Of a DNA stretch of 64,000 nucleotides, positions 27,320 to 36,494 are shown in pieces. The stretch covers positions 1-64,000 of the forward strand of contig LJKK01000143.1 in assembly GCA_001421185.1 (NCBI GenBank), read 5' to 3'. Within the stretch, counting starts at the first letter, position 1. Each line of letters begins with the position of its first letter. The stretch comes from Methanomassiliicoccales archaeon RumEn M1. Its GTDB lineage: Archaea; Thermoplasmatota; Thermoplasmata; Methanomassiliicoccales; Methanomassiliicoccaceae. The notes below the pieces were generated by a model. It worked only from the letters and a program-made list of their open reading frames with translations, was not told the DNA's origin and ran no database searches. A program made the translations under genes and the position numbers.

Positions 27320-27550
27320 CTATCGGCGACCGCTCCCGCCCCCCGATCCATCGGTGGACAGCAGGATGGCGAGGCCCAGGGACAGTAGCACCGCTCCGGC
27401 CAGCGACAGGCCTATGATCGTGGCAAGGTGGAGGAGGGCCTCCCCGGGCACCTCCGGGGACTGCCCGGGGGCGGCGTTGAGGACCGAGAACATGATGGAC
27501 AACGCTCCGGCGGACAGGAGGGCGAGGCCGGTGAGCTTGGGAGCCGCCAC
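27320..27550 (-). CDS. small two-helix membrane protein
   Basis: 76 aa with two hydrophobic segments, LTGLALLSAGALSIMFSVL (residues 6-24) and IGLSLAGAVLLSLGLAILL (about 46-64), joined by a short loop and ending in a Gly/Ser-rich basic tail. No family recognised. It begins 3 nt after the SDR stop in the same direction, so it is probably the last gene of that transcript. Confidence 0.5.
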   Translation of the reverse strand: MAAPKLTGLALLSAGALSIMFSVLNAAPGQSPEVPGEALLHLATIIGLSLAGAVLLSLGLAILLSTDGSGGGSGRR

Positions 27551-27553
27551 AGG

Positions 27554-28270
27554 TCACCTCGCCACGGCGGCCATGGGGTGGTCCCGCATGGCCGGAGGGT
27601 CGCCTACCCTGACGTCCCCTCCGTTCGGTACCAGATAGTCTCCCCGTGCCAGGCTGACGATGGTGTCGGCCACCAGCTCGGGCGGGTCGCCATGGTAGTT
27701 GGTCATCCGAGTGGCCGTGGCCCGCGGGAAGACGTTGTACGCCTTGCGGGGGTCGATCTCCTCGGCCAGGGTCCGAGTGAACGCGATGAGGCCCCCTTTC
27801 GATGCCGCGTACACCCCCAGCGTGGGATATCCGCGGAGGGCGGTGATGCTGGCGACGTTTATCACCATGTCGCGCAGGTGCGGCAGACAGCTGCGCGTGG
27901 TCTTGATGGCGCCCTCCAGGTTGATACGCAGCTGCCGCTCGATGTCATCGAAGGACTGCTCCTCCACCCTCTTCCTCTCGATGACCCCGGCGTTGTTGAC
28001 CAGGATGTCGATGCGCCCCATCTCCCCCACGGTATCGGCGACGGCCTTGCGGATGCTGACATCGTCCGTGACGTCGAGGTGCAGCACCATCGAGCCGCGG
28101 GCCCCCTCGCCTTGGCACTGCTCGGCGGTCTCCCACGCCGCCTCCTCGTCCTTGTTGTACGTTATGATGACCTTGCTTCCTTCCCGGGCGAAGCGCAGGG
28201 CGGTCGCCCGTCCGATGCCGATGCTGGCTCCGGTGATGAGGACGACATCGTCCCTCAGCACGTGGTTCAT
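27554..28270 (-). CDS. short-chain dehydrogenase/reductase
   Basis: 238-aa classical SDR. The Rossmann motif is GASIGIGRA near residue 15, followed by LVNNAGV near 88, INVASI (the catalytic serine strand), and YAASKGG with catalytic Tyr and Lys near 150. The basic residue after the NADP-binding strand (ITYNKDEE) leaves cofactor choice open. The frame opens further upstream, but ATG at 28270 (MNHVLRDDVVLITGAS) matches the usual SDR N terminus. The substrate is unknown. Followed by a small membrane protein gene. Confidence 0.9.
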   Translation of the reverse strand: MNHVLRDDVVLITGASIGIGRATALRFAREGSKVIITYNKDEEAAWETAEQCQGEGARGSMVLHLDVTDDVSIRKAVADTVGEMGRIDILVNNAGVIERKRVEEQSFDDIERQLRINLEGAIKTTRSCLPHLRDMVINVASITALRGYPTLGVYAASKGGLIAFTRTLAEEIDPRKAYNVFPRATATRMTNYHGDPPELVADTIVSLARGDYLVPNGGDVRVGDPPAMRDHPMAAVAR

Positions 28271-28323
28271 GCTTGTTCGTTTGCCAACGCAAGCTATAAA
28301 AAGGTGCGAACCGCCAGCGATGC

Positions 28324-28704
28324 TCAGTCCCAATGGCCCAGGCGCTCGAAGACCAGGGCCACCTTAAGGCATTCCGGGCATACGTGCCGCCCCTTGGTCA
28401 ACTGATCGGTGGAATCCTCGGCCACTGTCTCGGCGTGCAGCGGATCGGGGAAGAACAGCCTCGAGAAGCGCCGGTCGCCGTAGAACACCACCTCCGTCTT
28501 GCATCTGTAGCACTTCTGGGGAGGATGCCTTCGGTCCCTCAGCTTGAAGGAGAAGCACTTCGGACAGATGGAAGGCTCCATGGAGTGGTCCCCCGCGCCC
28601 TTGAACCCGAACCCCGTATAGAGGTCCTCGGAGACGAAATCGCATTCTGAACAGATCGCCCTGAGCAGTTCTCCCATTCCCTTCGGGTATGGGGATGGTC
28701 CCAT
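28324..28704 (-). CDS. zinc-ribbon protein of unknown function
   Basis: 126 aa with several zinc-binding cysteine pairs: CSECDF near residue 18, CPKC near 47, CYRC near 65 and CPEC near 108. Such paired CxxC units are usual in archaeal zinc-ribbon proteins. No catalytic motif is visible. It lies 53 bp upstream of the SDR in the same direction and is divergent from the glutaredoxin-like gene. Confidence 0.65.
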   Translation of the reverse strand: MGPSPYPKGMGELLRAICSECDFVSEDLYTGFGFKGAGDHSMEPSICPKCFSFKLRDRRHPPQKCYRCKTEVVFYGDRRFSRLFFPDPLHAETVAEDSTDQLTKGRHVCPECLKVALVFERLGHWD

Positions 28705-28781
28705 AAAACCCTCACGACCAGACTATGCGAGGGATGCCAATGGCATCACGTCTTTATCGAGGGAGGCCTGAAAACTTATAA

Positions 28782-30053
<1,272 letters not shown>

Positions 30054-30054
30054 A

Positions 30055-31400
30055 CTAGGCCTCTTTCTTCTGTTCCCCGATCAACGCGTCCAGCGCGGCG
30101 AGGAACTCGTCCACTCGTCCCTTGGGCACGGTGGCCCCGGCGGCGATGCGATGGCCGCCTCCAAAGCCTCCGACCTTGGCGGCGCTCTCCCGCATCCCTA
30201 CGGCCAGGTCGACGCCCTGCTCCAGCAGCGGGAAGGTGGCCCGGGAGGAGACCTTGATGCCCTCATCATGCTCTGACAGGGCGATGGTGGGCTTGTTCCG
30301 ATCGCCGAGGTACTGCATCGTCACGCCGCACAGGATGCCTGACAGCCCCAGGCTGTCGTTGAAGAAGTACTGTATGTTCTCCATCGCGGTGACGCCCTCG
30401 CGCTCGATGCGCGCCAGGCCGGCCATGACCTCGTCCACGTAATCGGCGCGAAGCCTCCGGGCGCCCTCCAGGGCCTCACGGTCCCCCAGCGTCAGCGCCA
30501 GTCCCATGCCCTCGTTGTTCGACCGGCCGCAGGCGTTGAGCAGCGAGGACAGCTCCCCCGCCTCCATGTCCACCCGGGGGAAGAAGTAGCGCTCGTGCAC
30601 GATCTCGTCCATGGTGGACATGGGAACGCCCTGCTCCACCAGCCTTAGGGCGATGAGGCTGGACAACTTCCGTCCCTGCGCCTCGTCGAGGTCGCGGGAC
30701 GAGGCGTCGGCATCGATGCCCGCCTGCTCCAGCAGCGCCTTGGCGCCCTCGCGGCTGCCGCTCACCCCTCTGAGGTAGGGTCGGTGGACGCATACAGGCC
30801 GTCGAGCAGCCGTCCGGACGGATGCAGGGAGCCGGGGATCGCCTCGACCACGCCGCGCTGGGCGCCCTGCTCGAACAGCCACTGGTTTATCCCGCTCAAT
30901 CCCCGGATGGACTGCCGGTCGCCGCTTATCCCGGCGAAGGCCAGGTGCAGCAGGTCCCAGTTCCGCTCATCCAGGTTCACGGCGAACAGCATGCACATGG
31001 CCGAGGCCGAGGCCGACGTCATGCCGTCGATGTCCACCAGATGCGGGTTTATGTGGACGACCTTCTCGGAATCGCCCGGCGGCCCGTGGTGGTCCAGCAC
31101 GATGGCCCGGCACCCGGCGGCCTCCATCGCCTCGAGATGGGACGAGCCCATGTCGGCGAAGATGACGAGCTCACAGCCGTCGGCCGCCTCCTGCACCAGC
31201 TGATCGGTCAGACCCTTGGTCATGGTGGCGTGGAAGCGCTTCCCGGCCCTCAGCAGGGCGTTGCACAGCACGCCGGCCGAGGATATGCCGTCGGCGTCAT
31301 AATGGGAGATGATGCGGACCTCGGAGGAGCGCTCCAGCTCCTCCTTGGCAATAGAAATGCGGGAAAGGAGTTTGTCAGGGAGCTGGGCCCCTGCTTCCAT
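30055..31400 (-). CDS. RecJ-like DHH phosphoesterase (one frameshift)
   Basis: 448-aa single-strand exonuclease-like protein of the archaeal RecJ/GAN family, linked in other archaea to the replisome and RNA or DNA end processing. DHH motifs are ISHYDADGISSAG near residue 30, FADMGSSH, and IVLDHHGPP near 100. The C-terminal DHHA1 domain ends with GGFGGGHRIAAGATVP. One missing base near the CCC around 30776-30779 breaks the frame; restoring it reads ASTDPYLRGVSGSREG. Follows rps15 by 5 nt, an arrangement common in archaea. Confidence 0.9.
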
Positions 31401-31405
31401 TCAGA

Positions 31406-31861
31406 TCACTCGAGTAGCAGCTCGGCGGTCTTGATGGAATACTGCCAGTCAGCAGGAAGGTATCCCTCGCGCTTGTAGTACTTGACAAGGCGGCGGATCT
31501 TGGACTCCACCATCTGCATGTTCCTCTTGTTGGCGAGGTCCTTCTTGTTCTCGTTGAGGTGGTTCTGCAGTCCGATGGCCTTCCTCATCAGGGCCGACAG
31601 GTCGTCGGGGATGGCCGGCTTGAGCCCGTTCGCCGCGACGATGCCGGTGACCGTGCTTCCGGTGGCCAGCTTGACATCGGGAACGGCATGCTGGTCCCTC
31701 AGCACGAGGCCGATGCGGGCGGAGCTGGCGCCGTCGCGGGCCATCTTCACTACTACTTCCTCGATCTCGTCCTTGCTCATCGATACCCAGTCGGGGTTCT
31801 CGGTAATGAGGGGGCGGTGGGATGCCGACCTCCCCCTTCTCCTGGCATGCATACGCGCCAT
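31406..31861 (-). CDS. rps15: 30S ribosomal protein S15 (uS15), archaeal type
   Basis: 151 aa with the archaeal/eukaryotic N-terminal extension (MARMHARRRGRSASHRP) and the S15 core (LSALMRKAIGLQNHLNENKKDLANKRNMQMVESKIRRLVKYYKREGYLP split over the last 70 residues). It binds the central domain of 16S rRNA. A TATA element (GTTATATATC near 31925) lies upstream. Heads a two-gene unit with RecJ. Confidence 0.96.
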   Translation of the reverse strand: MARMHARRRGRSASHRPLITENPDWVSMSKDEIEEVVVKMARDGASSARIGLVLRDQHAVPDVKLATGSTVTGIVAANGLKPAIPDDLSALMRKAIGLQNHLNENKKDLANKRNMQMVESKIRRLVKYYKREGYLPADWQYSIKTAELLLE

Positions 31862-31937
31862 GTGAATCCTCCAATATGAATCGTAACAGGTTTATGGGTG
31901 GCGAATGGAAGCCAATTCCGGTTCGGATATATAACAG

Positions 31938-32288
31938 TTAGGCGCCGCGATCCCGTCGGGCCTTCCGGGCCCAAGCTATGAGGGGCGCGTATTCGCACAG
32001 GGGAAAGGCCAGCCGCTCCGGCAGCTCGTCGAAGAATCGCGCCTCCATCTCCCCCCGGCCCACGGTCCCGCCCACCTCTCCGCAGAACACCATGCCATCG
32101 TCCGTCTCCCGGCCGCTGACGATGATGACGTCCATCCCGCTCTCCTCGCGGAACTCCCTTATGGCCGCGTCGATGTAGTCCTCCCCTTCCTCGACCTTGC
32201 CGCCCGGCATCTCCCATCCTGCCCGTTTGGGATTGTACACCATCAGGAAGCGGTCGCCCTGGAAGGCGATGCAGTACGCCGTCCTCAT
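31938..32288 (-). CDS. NUDIX hydrolase
   Basis: 116-aa NUDIX protein. The Nudix box runs from GGKVEEGEDYIDAAIREF to REESGMDV (GX5EX7REUXEEXGU) at about residues 34-56. It hydrolyses nucleoside diphosphates linked to another group; 8-oxo-dGTP-type or ADP-ribose-type substrates are both possible. The start ATG overlaps the fibrillarin stop (ATGA), so the two genes are translationally coupled. Confidence 0.9.
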   Translation of the reverse strand: MRTAYCIAFQGDRFLMVYNPKRAGWEMPGGKVEEGEDYIDAAIREFREESGMDVIIVSGRETDDGMVFCGEVGGTVGRGEMEARFFDELPERLAFPLCEYAPLIAWARKARRDRGA

Positions 32289-32953
32289 GCCCGCTCCACC
32301 ACCATCATGGCGTGGTCCTTCTCCATGGGGTCCAGGGGAACGGTCTCGACGGCCCTCAGGCCTTCCTCGGCCAGCTGCTTCCTCACCATCCCGTACACCT
32401 CGCGAGGGTCCCGGGACACGTCCTCGCTGCGAGATTTCACGACCAGCATGCCATGGGGGGCCGAGAACGACCTCATGTTCTTGGCCAGGATCCCTGCCTG
32501 CCCCTTCTGGGCCACGTCCTGGTACACCAGGTCGACCCGGTCGACGGCGAACGCATACTCCGACGGGCGGGTGGCGTCGGCCAGCAAGGGGACCATGTTG
32601 GGCCTCCGCTCGCACACGGCCACCAGGTCGCGGAAGGAGCGGGGGGAGAACTCGATGCAGTACACCGTTCCGCGGCATGCCACGTCGGCCACGTGGCTGG
32701 CGGTGGTGCCGCTGGCCGCCCCCAGGTACAGGACGGACGATCCCGGTCCCAGGGGGAAGCGTTCTCCGCCGTTGCGCAGGTAGGCCGCCAGCTTGCTCCG
32801 GGTCACGCTCCATTCGCGGTACTCGTGCCCATCGAGCGACACCAGCCTCTCGCCGTACACCGCGATGCCCGGGGCCGAGTTCATCGTGTAGAGGCGATCG
32901 CCGTCGGTGAACACGCCTGGGAGCTCGGTAGGGCGGATGGCGGGAGCGTCCAT
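32285..32953 (-). CDS. flpA: fibrillarin-like rRNA/tRNA 2'-O-methyltransferase
   Basis: 222-aa fibrillarin, the catalytic subunit of box C/D RNPs. The SAM-binding motif VLYLGAASGTTASHVAD is near residue 70, EFSPRSFRDL near 100, and DLVYQDVAQKGQA near 140. The frame has an ATG at 32974, but a TATA element (TTAAATAA, centred near 32980) sits directly before it and would put transcription start at the second ATG (32953), which gives a normal N terminus (MDAPAIRPTELPGVF). Its partner Nop5 lies 16 kb away. Confidence 0.94.
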   Translation of the reverse strand: MDAPAIRPTELPGVFTDGDRLYTMNSAPGIAVYGERLVSLDGHEYREWSVTRSKLAAYLRNGGERFPLGPGSSVLYLGAASGTTASHVADVACRGTVYCIEFSPRSFRDLVAVCERRPNMVPLLADATRPSEYAFAVDRVDLVYQDVAQKGQAGILAKNMRSFSAPHGMLVVKSRSEDVSRDPREVYGMVRKQLAEEGLRAVETVPLDPMEKDHAMMVVERA

Positions 32954-33042
32954 GGTCGACAGAAGGGCCGCCATTTATTTAACCGCGGCGGAGCGCCCAG
33001 GAACAATCATATTATCACGCATGAACGCGCTCCTTTCCGTCA

Positions 33043-33498
33043 GTGGACGAGGGGGACGAGGGTCGCCGTATAGAGGAGCTGAGCGGGCGCATCGCCGAGC
33101 TGGAGGCCGTCCTCTCGCAGATGGTCCGTCCCTACTCCGAGCTGGTGGAGCAGCTCGATCGCTTCCAGGGCGTGGTCCAGAAGTACTTCCGCCTCTTGGA
33201 CCTCTATCAGCGGCATGGGGCCATATCCATCGACGTCATCCTGCCCCAGCTCAAGGACCGCATCTCCCGGGAGATCATGCGGATCCTGATGGACCGCCCC
33301 GGGCTGAACATCTCCCAGGTGGAGGAGGAGCTGAGGTCCCGCACCGGCACCTCGTCGAGGCGCATCGTCCGGGGCCGACTGGAGGAGCTGGTCAGGGAGG
33401 GGCTGGTCGTAGAGGAGAAAGGGCGCCGGGCCAGCTCCTTCCGGGTATCCGACGAGGTGGTCAGGAAGTGGGCAGATGTGCTCGGACTGTCTAAATGA
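33043..33498 (+). CDS. winged-helix DNA-binding protein
   Basis: 151 aa. The first 55 residues form a predicted coiled coil (RIEELSGRIAELEAVLSQM). The rest is a winged helix (REIMRILMDRPGLNISQVEEEL, RIVRGRLEELVREGLVVEEKGRR). No ligand domain is seen. The GTG at 33043 lies about 30 nt from a TATA-like ATATTATC (33009), suggesting a leaderless message. Two small paralogous genes follow on the same strand. Confidence 0.7.
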   Translation: MDEGDEGRRIEELSGRIAELEAVLSQMVRPYSELVEQLDRFQGVVQKYFRLLDLYQRHGAISIDVILPQLKDRISREIMRILMDRPGLNISQVEEELRSRTGTSSRRIVRGRLEELVREGLVVEEKGRRASSFRVSDEVVRKWADVLGLSK

Positions 33499-33554
33499 CG
33501 TGACGACTCTGATGAAGCATGCCGCGGGAACGCGGCGGAAAAGAAGGTGAAGAA

Positions 33555-33839
33555 ATGAGCAACGACGAAATGCCAGATCCGGAGAAGCTGAAGGAGATCA
33601 TGCAGGTGATGTCGGACACCATCCCCGAGCTGCTGAACAGCATCACCAGGGTGCTGTACGGGGCCAAGGAGGGAGAGGAGTACGGCAAGGCGGTGGCCAA
33701 CTTCTACAAGGCCCTCAAGGACGCCGGCATGAGCAACGACGAGGCGTTCGCCCTCACCAGGGAGTACATGGGGAACTTCAACATCGCCAACGTCATCGGG
33801 GGCGCCGCCCGGGGAGCCAAGGGGTCCAGGGAGGATTGA
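33555..33839 (+). CDS. small helical protein, first of a paralogous pair
   Basis: 94 aa, acidic N terminus (MSNDEMPDPEKLKEIM) and helices up to NVIGGAARGAKGSRED. The motif AGMSNDEAFALTREYMGNFN resembles STGMSPRDADRLADEYASAAS in the next gene. The ATG is preceded by GGTGA. A longer reading from 33519 is less likely. No known family. The next gene begins 2 nt after its stop. Confidence 0.65.
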   Translation: MSNDEMPDPEKLKEIMQVMSDTIPELLNSITRVLYGAKEGEEYGKAVANFYKALKDAGMSNDEAFALTREYMGNFNIANVIGGAARGAKGSRED

Positions 33840-33841
33840 GC

Positions 33842-34081
33842 ATGCCCGCCCACGGTGAGGCGGTCCTGAAGATGGCCGCCCTCACCCCCCTCATGGCCCT
33901 GCGCCTGAGCGGTTCCTATCTCCGCATGAAGCGCCAGGCCAGGAGGGCCCGGCGGAAGTTCTACCGCGAGCTTGCGTCCACGGGCATGTCGCCGCGCGAC
34001 GCCGACCGCCTGGCCGACGAGTATGCCTCGGCCGCCAGCCTCAGGACGGTGCTGCGCACCTTCGGCCGCTGGAACGGTTGA
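33842..34081 (+). CDS. small basic protein, second of a paralogous pair
   Basis: 79 aa with a hydrophobic N-terminal stretch (VLKMAALTPLMALRLSGSYL), a strongly basic segment (RMKRQARRARRKFYREL), and a C-terminal motif GMSPRDADRLADEY shared with the preceding protein. The basic stretch next to a hydrophobic helix suggests membrane or nucleic-acid contact. Starts at ATG 33842, with an in-frame TTG 6 nt earlier. Converges with hsp20. Confidence 0.6.
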   Translation: MPAHGEAVLKMAALTPLMALRLSGSYLRMKRQARRARRKFYRELASTGMSPRDADRLADEYASAASLRTVLRTFGRWNG

Positions 34082-34087
34082 GCGCTC

Positions 34088-34453
34088 TCAGTAGGTGCCC
34101 CAGCCCTCCCGCATCTCGATCGTGCGCGGGTCCTCGCGCCCGATGTCGCTCGGCCCCTCCCGTATCTCCACCCGCCTGCCCCGAATGGGCACTTTGAACG
34201 GTATGCTGATGTAGAGGTACCCCTCGTCCAAGGCGGCGTCGACCCTGCCTATGTCCACCGGATGGGCCAGGAAATAGCACCCCACCATCTCGGCGTCCTC
34301 CCTGCTGGCTCTAACACAGAAACTGGCCTCCGATACCTCCAGGTCGATATCCTCCTTCTTGACCCCTGGCATCTCCACCTGTATCTTGTACCTCTCCCGG
34401 TCATGATCGATGTTCACGATCGGGGACAGGACCGGCTTGAACTCTTCCACCAT
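34088..34453 (-). CDS. Hsp20/alpha-crystallin small heat shock protein
   Basis: 121 aa with the alpha-crystallin domain: YKIQVEMPGVKKEDIDLEV near residue 22, FCVRASRE, and DAALDEGYLYISIPFK (an AXXXXGXLXIXXP-like strand). It is an ATP-independent holdase chaperone. The N-terminal arm is short. A TATA-like GATTTTAATAC near 34490 lies upstream. Divergent from the IMPase operon with an inverted repeat between. Confidence 0.82.
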   Translation of the reverse strand: MVEEFKPVLSPIVNIDHDRERYKIQVEMPGVKKEDIDLEVSEASFCVRASREDAEMVGCYFLAHPVDIGRVDAALDEGYLYISIPFKVPIRGRRVEIREGPSDIGREDPRTIEMREGWGTY

Positions 34454-34502
34454 GTCGCATCTCCATCCTCGTTTGGGAGCCTGGGTATTAAAATCGTTTC
34501 GT

Positions 34503-34528
34503 CGAGCATGCTAATTTAAGCGTGCTCG
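34503..34528 (+). promoter_or_regulatory. inverted repeat around the TATA box of the IMPase operon
   Basis: Arms CGAGCATGC and GCGTGCTCG (one mismatch) flank TAATTTAA, itself a TATA element about 27 nt from the downstream ATG. A protein bound here would block TBP, so a repressor site is likely. Confidence 0.5.
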
Positions 34529-34543
34529 GCATTCGGTCGAGGG

Positions 34544-35317
34544 ATGAGAGAGACACTGATAGCGATCTCGCGGCGGGTCAAGGATGCCGTGCAGGACCTC
34601 CCTCCTTCTTTCGACCGGGGGCTGGAGCTCGGCACCGGGGCGGACGGGACGCCCACCTCCAACATCGACCAGTTCGCCGAGGACATCATACTGGAGTACG
34701 TGGAGGAGAACGACCTCCCGCTCAACGTGCTGAGCGAGGAGGCCGGCGCGCTGGACCGCGGCCACGGCCGGACGCTGGTGATCGACCCCGTGGATGGCAC
34801 GCACAACTGCATCCTCGGCATCCCGATGTACAGCGTTTCGCTAGCCATAGGGACCTCATCGCTCAATGACATCGAGGCGGGGGTCGTCCTCAACCTGGAG
34901 AACGGCGACCTGTTCGTGGCCGAGAAGGGCCATGGCGCCACCCTCAACGGACGCCCCCTGAAGGTACGGTCGCCCGATCCCCGGGGATGCGAGGTCCTGG
35001 TCTACATGGGCCGCCACGCCGCGGTGGGGACCATGGACGTGGTGAGGCGGGCCGCGAGGTCCAGGTCCCTGGGGTGCGCCTCTCTGGAGATGTGCATGGT
35101 GGCCCAGGGCAAGTTCGACGCTCATTACATGAACTGCGATGTCTATGAGAAGTCCATCCGAGTGGTGGACATCGCCGCCAGCGCGCTGGTCCTCAGGGAG
35201 GCGGGCGGCGAGCTGGTCGACCTGCAGGGGAGGAGGTTGGACATGCCGCTGGACCTCGCCAATCGCTCCAACTTCCTTGCCTACGGCGACGTCAAGGTGA
35301 AGGAGGCGCTGCTATGA
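34544..35317 (+). CDS. inositol monophosphatase/fructose-1,6-bisphosphatase family
   Basis: 257-aa lithium-sensitive-type phosphatase. The metal site motif LVIDPVDGTHNCILGIP is near residue 78, the acidic LSEEAG near 63, and the second motif VDIAASALVLREAGGELVD near 208. Archaeal members often act on both inositol-1-phosphate and fructose-1,6-bisphosphate. Its end overlaps the NAD kinase start by 4 bp; in archaea IMPase and NAD kinase are sometimes fused, so linkage here fits an NADP phosphatase/kinase pair. Confidence 0.9.
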   Translation: MRETLIAISRRVKDAVQDLPPSFDRGLELGTGADGTPTSNIDQFAEDIILEYVEENDLPLNVLSEEAGALDRGHGRTLVIDPVDGTHNCILGIPMYSVSLAIGTSSLNDIEAGVVLNLENGDLFVAEKGHGATLNGRPLKVRSPDPRGCEVLVYMGRHAAVGTMDVVRRAARSRSLGCASLEMCMVAQGKFDAHYMNCDVYEKSIRVVDIAASALVLREAGGELVDLQGRRLDMPLDLANRSNFLAYGDVKVKEALL

Positions 35318-36120
35318 GGATAGGCGTCACGGCCAATTCCGAGGTGCCCGAGGCCATCAGGGTCGGGAGAAAGGTCATCAACGAGCTGGAGGGCCAGGAC
35401 GTCGTCCTGGAGAGCGGCATCGCCCGGCTGTTCGGCCGGGAGGGGAAGCCGATCGAGGACATGGACATCGACGTCCTGGTGACGGTGGGAGGGGACGGGA
35501 CCATACTGCGCTCGCTGCAGAGGACCTCGGCCCCCATCTTCGGCGTCAACGCCGGCGTGCTGGGCTTCCTGGCCGAGGTGAACGAGGAAGAGATCGGAAC
35601 GGGCATCCGCCGCCTGCTGGACGGCCATTACTTCCTCGAGGAGCGCATCAAGCTGAGGACGGAGCTGAGCGGGCAGCGGCTGCTGGACGCCACCAACGAG
35701 GCGGTGGTGCACACCGCCCACGTGGCCAAGATCAGGCACTTCAACGTGTTCGTCGACGACCAGCTGGCCATGGACGTGAGGGCCGACGGCATCATCGTGG
35801 CGACGCCCACCGGGAGCACCTGCTACGCCATGGCGGTCGGCGCCCCCATCATCGATCCCCGGGTGGACGCTTTCGTGATAGCGCCCATGGCCCCCTTCAA
35901 GTTCGGGGCCCGCCCCATGGTGGTCCCGGCCACCAGCAGGATAAGCATCGAGATGGTGAAGCCCAAGCCATGCCTGTGCGTCATCGACGGTCAGCTGGAG
36001 AACCCCATGGATGGGGATGAGGGCATCTCCTTCAGCCTGTCCGAGCAGCGCGCCCGCTTCATACGCTTCGAGAGGGCGTTCTACAAGAAGACGCGCGAGA
36101 AGCTGGTCTGCATGCCATGA
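35314..36120 (+). CDS. nadK: NAD kinase
   Basis: 268 aa, ATP or polyphosphate + NAD to NADP. The ATP-binding/catalytic motif TVGGDGTILR is near residue 54, FGVNAGVLGFLAEV near 75, the NAD-binding NEAVVHTAH, and ATPTGSTCYAMAVGAPI near 165. ATGA overlap with the IMPase stop and with the JAMM gene start (4 bp each) marks a tightly coupled operon. A polyphosphate operon 4 kb further on makes polyphosphate use conceivable, but this is speculation. Confidence 0.94.
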   Translation: MRIGVTANSEVPEAIRVGRKVINELEGQDVVLESGIARLFGREGKPIEDMDIDVLVTVGGDGTILRSLQRTSAPIFGVNAGVLGFLAEVNEEEIGTGIRRLLDGHYFLEERIKLRTELSGQRLLDATNEAVVHTAHVAKIRHFNVFVDDQLAMDVRADGIIVATPTGSTCYAMAVGAPIIDPRVDAFVIAPMAPFKFGARPMVVPATSRISIEMVKPKPCLCVIDGQLENPMDGDEGISFSLSEQRARFIRFERAFYKKTREKLVCMP

Positions 36121-36494
36121 GCCGACGCAAGGTGTGGGGGATCGAGAGGGAGGTGCTGGAGATGATCAACCAGGCCTCCCGCCGGACGCACCCCCTGGAG
36201 TTCGTGGCGGCGATGCGGGCCGAGGAAGGCGTCATCTATGAGCTGGTGCTGCTGCCGGGAAGCATATCCAGCGAGGGGTCGGCGACCTTCCCCTCGTTCA
36301 ATCTCCCGATAGACCTCTCCATCGTGGGGTCGGTCCACTCCCACCCCGGCCCCAGCAACGAGCCGTCGGAGGCCGACCTCCACCTGTTCTCCAGCTACGG
36401 CAGCACCCATATCATCACCTGCGTGCCGTACGACATGTCCTCCTGGCGGTGCTACGACCGCCAGGGCCGGCCGGTGGAGCTGCAGGTCGTCTAG
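36117..36494 (+). CDS. JAMM/MPN metalloprotease-like protein
   Basis: 125 aa with the JAMM zinc motif: a glutamate near residue 36 and SVHSHPGPSNEPSEADL near residue 70 (HxHx7SxxD pattern). Archaeal JAMM proteins cleave ubiquitin-like SAMP conjugates or process sulfur carrier proteins. No SAMP gene is seen nearby. The stop codon shares CTAG with the convergent nucleotidyltransferase stop. Confidence 0.87.
   Translation: MSRRKVWGIEREVLEMINQASRRTHPLEFVAAMRAEEGVIYELVLLPGSISSEGSATFPSFNLPIDLSIVGSVHSHPGPSNEPSEADLHLFSSYGSTHIITCVPYDMSSWRCYDRQGRPVELQVV

Noticed and set aside
34041..34280. Minus-strand 79-codon frame upstream of hsp20
   Set aside because: It overlaps hsp20 in another frame and the end of the small basic protein gene; only a GC-driven shadow.
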